Below, piece after piece: positions 35,244 to 43,955 of a stretch of 64,000 bases of DNA. The position numbers and the translations under genes were made by a program. Source of the stretch: Thalassobacter stenotrophicus (GTDB lineage Bacteria > Pseudomonadota > Alphaproteobacteria > Rhodobacterales > Rhodobacteraceae); the NCBI RefSeq assembly GCF_001458315.1, contig NZ_CYRX01000011.1, forward strand, positions 62,001 to 126,000. Reading direction: 5' to 3'. Numbering within the stretch: the stretch's first letter is position 1; each line of letters begins with the position of its first letter. The notes under the pieces are model-generated. The model did no database searches and was not told where the DNA came from. It saw only the letters and a list, made by a program, of their open reading frames with translations.

Positions 35244-36446
35244 ATGACGCATATTGCGGTCATTGGCGCAGGGCAGGCAGGCGCCTCCTTGGTGGCGAAA
35301 CTGCGCAGCGAAGGGTTCGAGGGCGACATCACCCTGATCGGTGCCGAGGCGGTCCCGCCCTATCAACGCCCCCCACTGTCCAAGGCGTATCTGCTGGGCG
35401 ACATGACGCTAGAGCGTTTATTCCTGCGCCCCCAAAGCTTTTACGATGAAAACAACATTGCCCTGCGGCTCAGCACACAGGTCACGGCGATCGACACATC
35501 GGCCAAAACTATTGCCATAGGCGATGAGCTGCTGAGCTACGATCAACTTGCCCTCACGACCGGGTCCGTCCCGCGCAAGCTGCCTGCATCGGCCGGTGGC
35601 GCGCTTGGCGGCGTCTATACCGTACGCGATCTGGCGGACGTTGACGCGATGGCCCCCCATGTGACCGAAGGCGGGCGCGTTTTGGTCGTGGGCGGAGGCT
35701 ACATCGGGCTAGAGGCCGCCGCCGTTTGCGCCAAAAAGGGCATGCACGTCACACTGGTTGAGATGGCGGATCGGATTTTGCAACGCGTCGCCGCCCCCGA
35801 AACCTCGGACTATTTTCGGGCACTCCACACCGCGCACGGTGTCGATATCCGCGAAGGCGTGGGACTTGATGGCCTAATCGGTGAGAACCACGTCACCGGC
35901 GCCCGGCTCAGCGATGGGGCTGAGTTGGCATGCGATATGGTCATCGTCGGCGTGGGCATCGCGCCCAGCACCGCATTGGCTGAGGCCGCGGGCCTGACCC
36001 TCGACAACGGGATCGCGACCGATGCCCAAGGCCGCACCAGCGCGCCGGACGTTTGGGCTGCAGGCGACTGCGCTTCATTCCCCTATCGCGGCCACCGTAT
36101 CCGGCTAGAAAGCGTGCCAAACGCCATTGATCAGGCCGAGATCATCGCCCGCAACATGCTGGACGCAGGTGTGGAGTACGTGGCCAAACCATGGTTCTGG
36201 TCCGACCAATACGACATCAAGTTACAGATTGCGGGCCTCAACACCGGCTACGACCGTGTCGTGGTGCGCGACGGCGGCACCGCGCGGTCGCATTGGTACT
36301 ACGCGGGCGACACGTTGCTGGCCGTGGATGCCATGAACGACCCACGCGGCTATATGGTCGGCAAACGCATGATTGAGGCTGGCCGCTCTCCCGATCCTGC
36401 TCTGGTGGCGGATGCAAGCGTCGACGCAAAGGCGCTCATGGCGTGA
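35244..36446 (+). CDS. FAD-dependent ferredoxin/rubredoxin reductase-like protein
   Basis: A 400-residue flavoprotein like putidaredoxin/rhodocoxin reductase. Seen: FAD motif IAVIGAGQAGASLVAKLR, the YQRPPLSKAYLLG block, the NAD-binding VVGGGYIGLEAAAVC near residues 150-165, and the second FAD motif VWAAGDCASFP. It should pass electrons from NADH to a small Fe-S protein or rubredoxin; no partner ferredoxin or P450 is adjacent. ATG 35244 starts the flavin motif; the frame is open to 34851 but that part lies over the divergent peroxiredoxin. Its stop overlaps rsmD. Confidence 0.88.
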   Translation: MTHIAVIGAGQAGASLVAKLRSEGFEGDITLIGAEAVPPYQRPPLSKAYLLGDMTLERLFLRPQSFYDENNIALRLSTQVTAIDTSAKTIAIGDELLSYDQLALTTGSVPRKLPASAGGALGGVYTVRDLADVDAMAPHVTEGGRVLVVGGGYIGLEAAAVCAKKGMHVTLVEMADRILQRVAAPETSDYFRALHTAHGVDIREGVGLDGLIGENHVTGARLSDGAELACDMVIVGVGIAPSTALAEAAGLTLDNGIATDAQGRTSAPDVWAAGDCASFPYRGHRIRLESVPNAIDQAEIIARNMLDAGVEYVAKPWFWSDQYDIKLQIAGLNTGYDRVVVRDGGTARSHWYYAGDTLLAVDAMNDPRGYMVGKRMIEAGRSPDPALVADASVDAKALMA

Positions 36447-36994
36447 GGATCATTGGCGGAAACTGGCGCGGACGGCGGCTGACGAGCGTGGGCAAGGGCG
36501 ACACAGCCGCCCACCTGCGTCCAACGACCGACCGCACCCGCGAAAGCCTATTCAACCTTTTGCAAAACGGCACCCACGGCGATCTGTGCGCCGATGCCCG
36601 CGTGTTGGACATTTTCGCTGGGACCGGGGCCTTGGGCCTAGAAGCCCTGTCGCGCGGCGCAGACGCGGCAGTTTTCATCGAAAACGGGCGCAAGTCGCAG
36701 GCAATCCTGCGCGAAAACATCCAAATGCTGGGCGCAGACGCGCAGGTCATCACCCGCGATGCACGCAAGGCAGGCCCCTGCCCCGGCGCGCCCTTTGACC
36801 TCGTGTTCCTTGATCCGCCCTATGGCAAATCATTGGGTGAGGCTGCGGTCACAGCCCTAAACGACTGGATCGCCCCCGGCGCGATGTTGGTCTGGGAAGA
36901 CGCAAAAGCCCCCGAGATCCCCGGGGGCTTTGAGCAGGTTGACCAGCGTCGCTACGGCGAAACGCTGATCACCTTGGTGCAGAAAATCGACTAG
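36443..36994 (+). CDS. rsmD: 16S rRNA (guanine(966)-N(2))-methyltransferase
   Basis: A 183-residue methyltransferase that modifies G966 of 16S rRNA during 30S assembly. Seen: IIGGNWRGRRL at the start, RPTTDRTRESLFNLL, SAM-binding VLDIFAGTGALGLEALSRGA, and the catalytic FLDPPYGKSL. It starts at a GTG overlapping the upstream reductase stop by four bases. Its stop TAG is shared with the stop of the convergent TRAP protein gene in one CTAG. A terminator-like hairpin lies inside its last third (separate entry). Confidence 0.94.
   Translation: MRIIGGNWRGRRLTSVGKGDTAAHLRPTTDRTRESLFNLLQNGTHGDLCADARVLDIFAGTGALGLEALSRGADAAVFIENGRKSQAILRENIQMLGADAQVITRDARKAGPCPGAPFDLVFLDPPYGKSLGEAAVTALNDWIAPGAMLVWEDAKAPEIPGGFEQVDQRRYGETLITLVQKID
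36905..36931 (-). terminator. Terminator-like inverted repeat inside rsmD
   Basis: AAAGCCCCCG and CGGGGGCTTT, perfectly complementary over ten bases with a seven-base loop. On the minus strand it ends with CTTTT and begins 60 bases past the dctP stop, as expected of a rho-independent terminator for dctP. On the plus strand it is inside the rsmD reading frame, coding for KAPEIPGGFE. Termination is inferred; the repeat itself is directly visible. Confidence 0.55.
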
Positions 36995-38025
36995 TTCGCC
37001 GGCAAACGGTTCGCGGCAACCTTGGCCCGCGCCGATGCGACCAAACCAGCCCCATCAAGACCCTTGGCCGTGACATCAGCGATCCACTCAGCGATGACCT
37101 CATCGCCTAGCGCCACCATCTGAGCCGTGGTTTCAGCAGAGATTTCGGCCAGCTCATTGCCCGCATCAACTAGGACCTGACGGCCCTCTTTGTCGCCCGT
37201 GTCATGAGCACGACCTGCCCAAGCAGAGGCCATCGCCCCCGAATTGGCATCGATCACGGCCTTCAGGTCATCTGGCAACGCGGCATAGCTGTCTTTGTTC
37301 ATCGCCCAAATAAAGAACAGATTATAAAGCGACTTTTCACCTGCAACGTCTGTGTGACTATCGGTCAACTCGTCCAGCTTAAGCGAGGGCGACATTTCAT
37401 AAGTGATCACACCGCCGTCCAAAACACCTTTGGACAGCGCCTCGGGAAAGGCTGGGACAGGCATGCCGATTGGGTTCGCGCCTAGTTTATCCAAAAACAG
37501 CGTCGCAGCCCGCGAAGGGCCACGCAGGTTGAGACCTTCAAAATCTGACACCGCTTGAATACCGGGGCCCGTTTTGTGAACGATCCCGGGCCCATGCATG
37601 TGCGCCGCAAGCAGATGAACATCCGCAAAATCATCCATCAGGTGCTCTTGGGTGAAATCCCACGCGGCCATAGACGCCTCTTCGCCGGATTTCGTGACCA
37701 TAAACGGCAGTTCAAGCGCCTCGGCCTCGGGGAACCGGCCCGGTTGGTATCCGGGGATCACCCAACCACCATCCACCGCACCATCCGCGATCAGGTCATA
37801 CATCTCAGCGGCACCACCGCCCAGTTGCATGAAGGGGTACAATTCAACCTTGATGCGCCCTCTGGAATCCGCCTCAACCTTATCAGCCCAAGGCTGCATA
37901 AAGTGTTTGGGGTTCGCAGACGCAGGCGAGACGAAGTGTTGGAACCGCAGCGTCACCTCTTGGGCGAACGCGCCCGAAGTGCTGAGCAGGAGGGCTCCGA
38001 AGAAGGCAGATTTAAGCAGGGTCAT
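36991..38025 (-). CDS. TRAP transporter substrate-binding protein (DctP family), orphan
   Basis: Periplasmic solute receptor of a tripartite ATP-independent transporter, 344 residues. It has a signal peptide (about 1-22, ending GAFAQ), then EVTLRFQHFVSPASANPKHFMQPW and the conserved VDGGWVIPGYQPGRFPEAE and ALSKGVLDGGVI blocks. The carboxylate-binding arginine likely lies in LRGPSRAATLFL. No DctQ or DctM membrane subunits are adjacent, so it must work with a distant transporter. ATG 38025 has GGGGA upstream; a longer frame to 38106 lacks a signal sequence start. Confidence 0.88.
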   Translation of the reverse strand: MTLLKSAFFGALLLSTSGAFAQEVTLRFQHFVSPASANPKHFMQPWADKVEADSRGRIKVELYPFMQLGGGAAEMYDLIADGAVDGGWVIPGYQPGRFPEAEALELPFMVTKSGEEASMAAWDFTQEHLMDDFADVHLLAAHMHGPGIVHKTGPGIQAVSDFEGLNLRGPSRAATLFLDKLGANPIGMPVPAFPEALSKGVLDGGVITYEMSPSLKLDELTDSHTDVAGEKSLYNLFFIWAMNKDSYAALPDDLKAVIDANSGAMASAWAGRAHDTGDKEGRQVLVDAGNELAEISAETTAQMVALGDEVIAEWIADVTAKGLDGAGLVASARAKVAANRLPAN

Positions 38026-38207
38026 AACTGATCCCCTTTTGTTAAAGGTGCACATGGACTTAAGCGCCGCACGCCCGCCGCGAAAGAGTAAACTTGAGAA
38101 AAACACATCAAAAAGTCGCGCAAACTGTCGCGGCGCAAGCCTTGTTCATGGGCTGTTAATGTGAAAGATTCATAGAAAATCGAGCACATCTTCTGATCCT
38201 GAGGCCC

Positions 38208-40256
38208 ATGCCCCACACAACGCCAAGCCCGACCGAGCTTCTTGCGTCCGTTTTTGGATTCTCTGCCTTTCGCCCGGGGCAGAAGGACATCGTAGACGCC
38301 GTTCTTGGCGGCAAAAATACGCTCGCGATTATGCCAACAGGCGGTGGCAAAAGTCTGTGTTTCCAACTGCCTGCCCTCTGCCGAGAGGGGATCACCGTCG
38401 TCATTTCGCCCCTGATTGCGTTGATGCGCGATCAAGTGCGCGCCTTGCAGGAGGCGGGCGTTGTCGCGGGCGCGCTAACCTCTGGCAACACCGAGGAAGA
38501 AACTGACGCTGTCTGGAACGCGATTGAGGCCGGGACGCTCAAGCTGCTCTATATCGCGCCGGAACGGTTGGCATCCTCAGGCACAGAGCGGATGCTCAAA
38601 CGCGCGGGCTGCAACCTGATTGCCGTGGATGAAGCCCACTGCGTCAGCCAATGGGGTCACGATTTCCGGCCCGACTACCTGCGCATCGGCGAATTGCGCA
38701 AAACACTCGACGTGCCTTTGGCCGCCTTTACCGCGACCGCAGATGCTGAGACCCGCGAAGAAATCGTAACCCGCTTGTTCGACGGCACCCCGCCCGAGAC
38801 GTTTCTGCACGGCTTTGACCGCCCCAACCTGACACTGGCCTTTGCCGCCAAAGACAGCCCCCGAAACCAGATCCTCGGCTTTGCCGCCGCCCGCAAAGGG
38901 CAGTCGGGCATTGTCTATTGCGGCACCCGCAACAAGACCGAAAGCCTTGCAAGGGCGCTACGCGAAGCCGGGCATTCCGCCTGTCATTATCACGGCGGTA
39001 TGGAAGCCGACGATCGCCGCATCGTTGAGCGCCGTTTTCAGGCCGAAGATGGGCTGATCGTCGTGGCCACCATCGCGTTCGGGATGGGCATCGACAAACC
39101 CGATATCCGTTGGGTTGCGCATGCGGACCTGCCCAAATCTGTCGAAGCCTATTACCAAGAAATCGGCCGCGCCGGTCGTGATGGCGCGCCTGCCGATACC
39201 CTGACGCTATACGGCAGCGACGATATTCGCTTTCGTCGCCAACAGATTGATGAGGGTCTCGCCCCGCCTGAAATGAAATTCGCAGATCACGCGCGGCTCA
39301 ACGCGCTTTTGGGGCTGGCGGAGGCCCACGAATGTCGTCGCAAAAGCCTCCTCGCCTACTTTGGCGACACCGAAGTCACCTGCGGGAACTGTGATCTGTG
39401 CGAAACACCCCCCGACTTGTTTGACGCCACCACCTCAGTGCGCAAGGCTCTGTCGGCGATACTGCGCACCGACGAGCGGTTTGGCGCGGGCCACCTGATC
39501 GACATTCTGCTGGGCAACGCCACAGACCGCATCTGCCAACGTGGCCATGACGCTCTGCCAACCTTTGGCGTGGGGCAGGAACATTCAAAGCCCATCTGGC
39601 AGGCGATCTTTCGGCAAATGATGGGTCAAGACCTGATCCGCCCCGATCCTGAACGCCACGGCGCGTTCCGTATGACCCAAGCCGCACGACCTATTCTGCG
39701 GGGTGAGGCCAACATCACCCTGCGCCGCGACACCCTCAAAACCGCAGACCGTCGCCCCGCCGTCAAAGCCTTGGTCAGTGAAGAGGACGCGCCCTTGCTT
39801 TCGGCGCTTAAGGCCAAGCGCCGCGCCCTTGCGGACGCCGAAAGCCTGCCTGCCTACATGATCTTTAACGACCGCACCCTGATCGAGATGGCCGAAACCC
39901 GCCCCATGAGCCTGGACGCGATGGCGCGCATCGGGGGTGTTGGGGCCAAAAAGCTCGAAAAATATGGAAGTCATTTCCTAGAGGTAATAACGGGCGAGCA
40001 TACTGCCAGTGTCCACCCTGCGCGGCGCAAATTGGCTGGGCGCTCCGAGGGCGATGTCTATGACGCACTGCTGAGCGTACAAGCCGACCTGATGCGCGGC
40101 GACGATGGTACGCAAAAACCACTGTCGTGCTCATCCTCAATGCTGGCCAAGGTCGCCACCGCGCCCGCCGACGCGAGCCAGATTGCCCGCATTTTGGGCG
40201 ACCGTCACGCAGAACGCTTTGGCGCGGCGTTTCTCGAAGTTTTGCAATCGCGCTAG
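38208..40256 (+). CDS. recQ: ATP-dependent DNA helicase RecQ
   Basis: A 682-residue 3'-5' helicase for recombination and replication fork repair. Seen: FRPGQKDIVDAVL, Walker A TGGGKS at 44-49, DEAH at 141-144, the GRAGRDG motif VI, the zinc-binding Cys set (CRRKSLLAYFGD...CGNCDLC), winged-helix region, and a C-terminal HRDC domain (DAMARIGGVGAKKLEKYG). Length is in the normal range. It is divergent from the TRAP gene with a 182-base gap. Confidence 0.95.
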   Translation: MPHTTPSPTELLASVFGFSAFRPGQKDIVDAVLGGKNTLAIMPTGGGKSLCFQLPALCREGITVVISPLIALMRDQVRALQEAGVVAGALTSGNTEEETDAVWNAIEAGTLKLLYIAPERLASSGTERMLKRAGCNLIAVDEAHCVSQWGHDFRPDYLRIGELRKTLDVPLAAFTATADAETREEIVTRLFDGTPPETFLHGFDRPNLTLAFAAKDSPRNQILGFAAARKGQSGIVYCGTRNKTESLARALREAGHSACHYHGGMEADDRRIVERRFQAEDGLIVVATIAFGMGIDKPDIRWVAHADLPKSVEAYYQEIGRAGRDGAPADTLTLYGSDDIRFRRQQIDEGLAPPEMKFADHARLNALLGLAEAHECRRKSLLAYFGDTEVTCGNCDLCETPPDLFDATTSVRKALSAILRTDERFGAGHLIDILLGNATDRICQRGHDALPTFGVGQEHSKPIWQAIFRQMMGQDLIRPDPERHGAFRMTQAARPILRGEANITLRRDTLKTADRRPAVKALVSEEDAPLLSALKAKRRALADAESLPAYMIFNDRTLIEMAETRPMSLDAMARIGGVGAKKLEKYGSHFLEVITGEHTASVHPARRKLAGRSEGDVYDALLSVQADLMRGDDGTQKPLSCSSSMLAKVATAPADASQIARILGDRHAERFGAAFLEVLQSR

Positions 40257-40305
40257 ACCTCAGCCCCTCAGCCCTTATCTATAAGACACCAGAGAGGAGA
40301 TCCCC

Positions 40306-41085
40306 ATGCTCACAGTGCTGTCGCCCGCCAAGAAGCTAGACACCAGCCGCACGACCACGCTGCCGCTGACGCAACCGCAGTTCCCCCAAGAGGTCGCTGA
40401 ATTAACCCAGATCGCGCGCGATCTGTCGGTGCCACAGCTGCAAAAGCTGATGCACATCAGTGAAAACCTTGCAAAGCTGAACGCAGACCGGTTTGCGGAT
40501 TTCGCGGCGCAGGACACGGCCCCTGCCGCGCTGATGTTTGATGGGGACACATACACCGGGCTCGACGCGACCACCCTGTCCGAGGACGCCTTGCGCCATG
40601 CCCAAGATCATCTGCGCATTTTGTCTGGGCTTTACGGATTGCTGCGTCCGCTGGATGAAGCGCGACCCTACCGGCTGGAAATGGGCAGCCGATTGGCTAA
40701 CCCCAACGGCAAAACGCTATACGCATATTGGGGCACAAAACTGGCTGATGCGCTGAACGCGCAGGCGGCCGAAACCGGGGCTACACATCTTCTGAACTGC
40801 GCCTCGCAGGAGTATTTTGGTGCCGTCGACACCGAGGCACTAAAGCCCGCGGTGATCACCCCAAAGTTCCTTGAGGACAAGCCGGGCGGTGCCAAGGTCA
40901 TCAGTTTTTATGCAAAACAGGCACGCGGCGCACTGGCACGGTTTATGGTTGAAACCCGTATCACTGATCCCGCCGACCTTGCGGCGTTCACGGCCGGGGG
41001 CTACGCATATCAGCCCGCGCAATCGACCCCATTAGAGCCGGTCTTTTTACGCCCTGATCAAGCCGCCAAAGGCAAAGCCGCCTAG
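40306..41085 (+). CDS. yaaA: Peroxide stress protein YaaA (DUF328)
   Basis: A 259-residue YaaA/DUF328 protein, which in E. coli limits free iron and damage during hydrogen peroxide stress. Seen: MLTVLSPAKKLD at the start, GDTYTGLDATTL, HLRILSGLYGLLRPLD, and NCASQEYF, all diagnostic. It follows recQ by 49 bases with a GGAGA ribosome-binding site. Its TAG stop is shared with that of the convergent pseudouridine synthase gene in one CTAG. Confidence 0.94.
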   Translation: MLTVLSPAKKLDTSRTTTLPLTQPQFPQEVAELTQIARDLSVPQLQKLMHISENLAKLNADRFADFAAQDTAPAALMFDGDTYTGLDATTLSEDALRHAQDHLRILSGLYGLLRPLDEARPYRLEMGSRLANPNGKTLYAYWGTKLADALNAQAAETGATHLLNCASQEYFGAVDTEALKPAVITPKFLEDKPGGAKVISFYAKQARGALARFMVETRITDPADLAAFTAGGYAYQPAQSTPLEPVFLRPDQAAKGKAA

Positions 41086-41729
41086 TACGGGCAAGGCGCC
41101 TCAAAACGCTCCATCTTGCCCGTGATCGGATGTTCCAGCTTGAGCCCCTCGGCATGGAGCATCATGCGCGGGAACGCGAGCGCAGGCCCGTCCGCATAAA
41201 ACGGATCGCCCAAAATGGGGTGGCCTAGTGCCAGCATGTGCACGCGCAATTGGTGGCTACGGCCAGTGCGCGGCATCAGCTTCATGCGGGTGGTGCCGTC
41301 CACGACCTCCATCCGCTCCCAATCGGTGACCGCAGGTTTCCCTGTTTCGTGGTTCACGTGCTGCAAGGGACGGTTCGGCCAATCAACGATCAAAGGCAGA
41401 TCAATGGTGCCCTTCGGCTCCGCGACTTCACCCCAGACGCGAGCAATATAGCGCTTCTTGACGCGCTTTGTCTCAAACGCGCGACCCAGTTTGCGTTGCG
41501 CGAGCTTGCTCAGAGCAAAGATCATAATGCCCGATGTATCCCGGTCCAGCCGGTGACACAAAAGCACCTCGGGGAACATGTCCTGTAGCCGCGACAGCAG
41601 GCAATCGGCCAAATGCTCACCCCGACCGGGCACGGACAAAAGCCCCTCGGGCTTGTCAACCAAAAGAATGTCATCGTCATGATAGATGACGGGAATGGGG
41701 TCTGTGGGCGGGTTGTATTCGCTGCTCAT
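41082..41729 (-). CDS. RluA-family pseudouridine synthase
   Basis: A 215-residue pseudouridine synthase of the RluA type, without an S4 domain. The catalytic Asp is in the motif CHRLDRDTSGIMIFAL; DDILLVDKPEGLLSVPG and RSHQLRVHMLALGHPILGDPFY (two further conserved blocks) fit RluA, which modifies 23S rRNA 746 and tRNA position 32. The short length suggests RluA rather than RluC or RluD. Confidence 0.9.
   Translation of the reverse strand: MSSEYNPPTDPIPVIYHDDDILLVDKPEGLLSVPGRGEHLADCLLSRLQDMFPEVLLCHRLDRDTSGIMIFALSKLAQRKLGRAFETKRVKKRYIARVWGEVAEPKGTIDLPLIVDWPNRPLQHVNHETGKPAVTDWERMEVVDGTTRMKLMPRTGRSHQLRVHMLALGHPILGDPFYADGPALAFPRMMLHAEGLKLEHPITGKMERFEAPCPY
41087..41123. repeat. Nine-base inverted repeat at the yaaA/rluA junction
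   Basis: ACGGGCAAG and CTTGCCCGT with a 19-base loop, starting one base after the shared stop codons and lying in the last codons of the pseudouridine synthase gene. There is no T-run, so it may protect the yaaA mRNA 3' end or assist rho-dependent termination. Confidence 0.4.
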
Positions 41730-41761
41730 GGCGTCGCCCTACCGCGCATGGGGCATGGTGT

Positions 41762-41962
41762 CTACTGGCCTGCGCGCCAAAGCGCATAGGCCGACGACCC
41801 GCCGAGCCACGCGAAAAACATCCCAGCATAGACCGCAAATTCGAGCCAGCGCCAATCGGGCACACCGTCCCCAAACATCACGAACCCGATAAACGCGAAG
41901 GCAGCCAGTGACACGGCCACACGAAACCGATGCTCCCGCAGGATGGGGGCAAAGCGGCTCAT
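41762..41962 (-). CDS. Small hydrophobic membrane protein, unknown
   Basis: A 66-residue protein with two hydrophobic segments (about residues 11-27 and 36-55) and a basic N-terminus. I do not recognise a family. The start overlaps the stop of the LysE exporter in an ATGA, and the pseudouridine synthase starts 32 bases further on, so it is embedded in a tight minus-strand unit, which supports it being a real gene. Confidence 0.62.
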   Translation of the reverse strand: MSRFAPILREHRFRVAVSLAAFAFIGFVMFGDGVPDWRWLEFAVYAGMFFAWLGGSSAYALWRAGQ

Positions 41963-42570
41963 CCCATGATCGCCAGTGCGAACAACGCAAGCCCGTAGCC
42001 GATGAAACACACGGCCATGACCCGCCGAAATGCCGTGTGAAACACCGCGCCCAGCGCAGCCCGGCCCAACATCGCCCCAAGAGTTGTGAAGCCTGCGTAG
42101 CTTAGCGCCGTGAGGCTAAGTGCGGTTGGCATGATAAAGGCCATCTGCCCCATGATAGGGCGCGCTGGGTCCAAAAACTGGCTAAACGCCGCGATGTAGC
42201 CTGCCAATGATTTGGCGTTAATCGTCGCAATCCAAAACGCGCGCCAAAACAAGCCGCCCCGTTGGTCCGATACCACAGGCGGGCGTCCGGCCATCCGGAA
42301 TGCGCGCAGCCCGATCCAGACAAGCAACGCGGCACCTGCAATTTGCAGTGCAAAGAACAGATTGGGGGTCGTCACAATCAACGCCGCCAACCCAAGGGCG
42401 GCGGCCCACATGAACAGCAATGCTTGCAGCATGATTGCGCCAACGGTGATGAACGCGCGCGGAAGCCTGACGTGCATACCAACGGTTATGCAGTTCACCG
42501 CGTTCGGCCCCGGCGTTGTTACGAACAACGCCCAGAACACCGCGAACGCGGCCCATAGCTCAAACGTCAT
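41959..42570 (-). CDS. LysE family exporter
   Basis: A 203-residue LysE-type inner-membrane exporter with TPGPN at about 19-23 (family form TPGPN/D), six hydrophobic stretches and an ATINAKSLAGYIAAF block in place of the LNPK turn. The substrate is unknown. It begins 6 bases after the chrR stop, so it may be co-transcribed with rpoE-chrR; a second LysE gene is at 1121. Confidence 0.85.
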   Translation of the reverse strand: MTFELWAAFAVFWALFVTTPGPNAVNCITVGMHVRLPRAFITVGAIMLQALLFMWAAALGLAALIVTTPNLFFALQIAGAALLVWIGLRAFRMAGRPPVVSDQRGGLFWRAFWIATINAKSLAGYIAAFSQFLDPARPIMGQMAFIMPTALSLTALSYAGFTTLGAMLGRAALGAVFHTAFRRVMAVCFIGYGLALFALAIMG

Positions 42571-42576
42571 AGGGGG

Positions 42577-43233
42577 TTAAATGCGCAGGATTTTCTGAGC
42601 GATTTTGGGCAAAAGGCCGTTAAAGCGCAAAGGCGCATCTGTCACCACAAGACAGATACAATCCTCACCGATATCGGCGACTGGCGTATGCTCCGTCTCT
42701 TGGGTCGCGACTTCAATGTCGCCGCGTGCAAACCGTCCATCTTCGTCGATAAACGCGCCCTGCAGAACCAGTGTAACCTCAACCCCGTTGTGCCCGTGGT
42801 CGGGCATTGCCTGACCCGCTGGGATATACAGCAAACGCGCGGTCGCCTCACCATCCCCGGTCGGCAGCACCGCCTGTTTGACGCCCATACCGACGGGTCG
42901 CCACTGCACGGCATCGGTGTCACCACCCACATAGTCGCGCAGGCACTTGGGGAAGGTCGCGTGGCGCGCAGGTGCCTTCGCCTCTTCGCGTACGGTGTCC
43001 GCAGGGGCAGTGCCCATGATCCGCGCCATCGTCGCCTCAAAGCTGTCATCCGCCAACTCAGCAGTCTCAGCCCCTTCAAGGACCGCGCCACCAAGCGCTT
43101 CGAAACTGGACAGACGCGCACGAGCATCATCATTGAGCGAGACATGCGACGCCACAACAAGGTCAAACGCTTCTGACAACCCGCCAGCCGCGTAACCCAT
43201 TAGCAAATCATCAGGAATATGATGTGTGATCAT
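42577..43233 (-). CDS. chrR: ChrR-family anti-sigma factor with degenerate zinc site
   Basis: Cytoplasmic anti-sigma factor for RpoE, 218 residues. In R. sphaeroides ChrR an N-terminal domain binds zinc through His6, His31, Cys35 and Cys38, and holds the sigma factor; a C-terminal cupin domain senses singlet oxygen. Here the N-terminal block is ASH30-VSL-N34-DD-A37: His is kept but both cysteines are gone. The cupin metal residues are kept (H146, H148, E152, H182) as are two cysteines (C192, C194). It follows rpoE by 6 bases. Binding without zinc, or a different control, is inferred. Confidence 0.9.
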   Translation of the reverse strand: MITHHIPDDLLMGYAAGGLSEAFDLVVASHVSLNDDARARLSSFEALGGAVLEGAETAELADDSFEATMARIMGTAPADTVREEAKAPARHATFPKCLRDYVGGDTDAVQWRPVGMGVKQAVLPTGDGEATARLLYIPAGQAMPDHGHNGVEVTLVLQGAFIDEDGRFARGDIEVATQETEHTPVADIGEDCICLVVTDAPLRFNGLLPKIAQKILRI

Positions 43234-43239
43234 GTCGTT

Positions 43240-43797
43240 CTATGCCTCCGCGCCCATCGAATGGCGCAATCTTTCAATCGCCAACCTAATCCGCGACTTG
43301 ATTGTGCCAAGGGGCAAACCTGTCTCTGCGGCGATTTCGCTATGTGTCATGTCACCAAAAAACGCGCGCTCTACCAAATAGCGCTGTTTTTCGGGAAGTT
43401 GTTTCAACGCCTCGGCGAGCCGTGCGCTGTCTTGTTGTAATGCGAGAACATCCGCTTGCTCCGGAGCCGCCTCAGGCCCCCAAGGCAGCTCGTCTGGCTC
43501 GGGTCGGCGCGACTTTCGAATCATATCGATGCGTCGATTCCGCGCGATCGTGAAAATCCACGTGGCCACAGATGCACGCCCCGGATCATACAAATGCGAC
43601 TTGCGCCACAGGGTCGCCATCACGTCCTGCATGCACTCTTCTGCCATTGCGTGATCAGCACCTGATTTGATCAAAAACGCCTTCACACGCGGGGCATAGT
43701 GACGAAACAGCTCGGCAAAAGCCGCCTGATCCCTGTTGGTGCCAACAGCCACCAACCGCGCAACCCAGTGCGCTTCGTCTGTCTTTGCATGTGTCAC
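43240..43797 (-). CDS. rpoE: ECF sigma factor RpoE (singlet-oxygen response type)
   Basis: RNA polymerase sigma factor of the ECF11-like group paired with ChrR. Region 2 (AFAELFRHYAPRVKAFL, DVMATLWRKSHLYDP, ATWIFTIARNRRIDMIRK) and region 4 (ERAFFGDMTHSEIAAETGLPLGTIKSRIRL, split as helix-turn-helix) are clear. GTG 43797 (185 residues) is chosen as it gives the leader length of R. sphaeroides RpoE; ATG 43854/43857 are alternatives. ATG 43884 would make the message leaderless given the promoter at 43887-43918, and the full frame to 43926 runs over that promoter. Confidence 0.88.
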   Translation of the reverse strand: MTHAKTDEAHWVARLVAVGTNRDQAAFAELFRHYAPRVKAFLIKSGADHAMAEECMQDVMATLWRKSHLYDPGRASVATWIFTIARNRRIDMIRKSRRPEPDELPWGPEAAPEQADVLALQQDSARLAEALKQLPEKQRYLVERAFFGDMTHSEIAAETGLPLGTIKSRIRLAIERLRHSMGAEA

Positions 43798-43886
43798 GGT
43801 CGGCGCGTGCTTTCGGTCCCGACCAGCGGGGAGTTCCGCAGGCTCAGGCCACATCATCCGACTTTGTGTCACAGCAATCAACATAA

Positions 43887-43918
43887 TCTTATTACGCGAG
43901 TGGCACTCAACCGGATCA
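43887..43918 (-). promoter_or_regulatory. RpoE-type promoter for rpoE-chrR
   Basis: On the minus strand TGATCC (43913-43918) is followed after 18 bases by TAATAAGA (43887-43894). TGATCC is the -35 element known for R. sphaeroides RpoE promoters, with a TA-rich -10. The start point would be near 43882. This implies that RpoE activates its own gene. Confidence 0.7.
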
Positions 43919-43955
43919 CTCTTCATAAGAAAAATTCAAAAATAGCAAAAAAAAC

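Noticed and set aside
37401-37411. GTGATCACA inside the TRAP protein gene, resembling the sucC operator
   Set aside because: Single, within a coding region, without the second palindrome.
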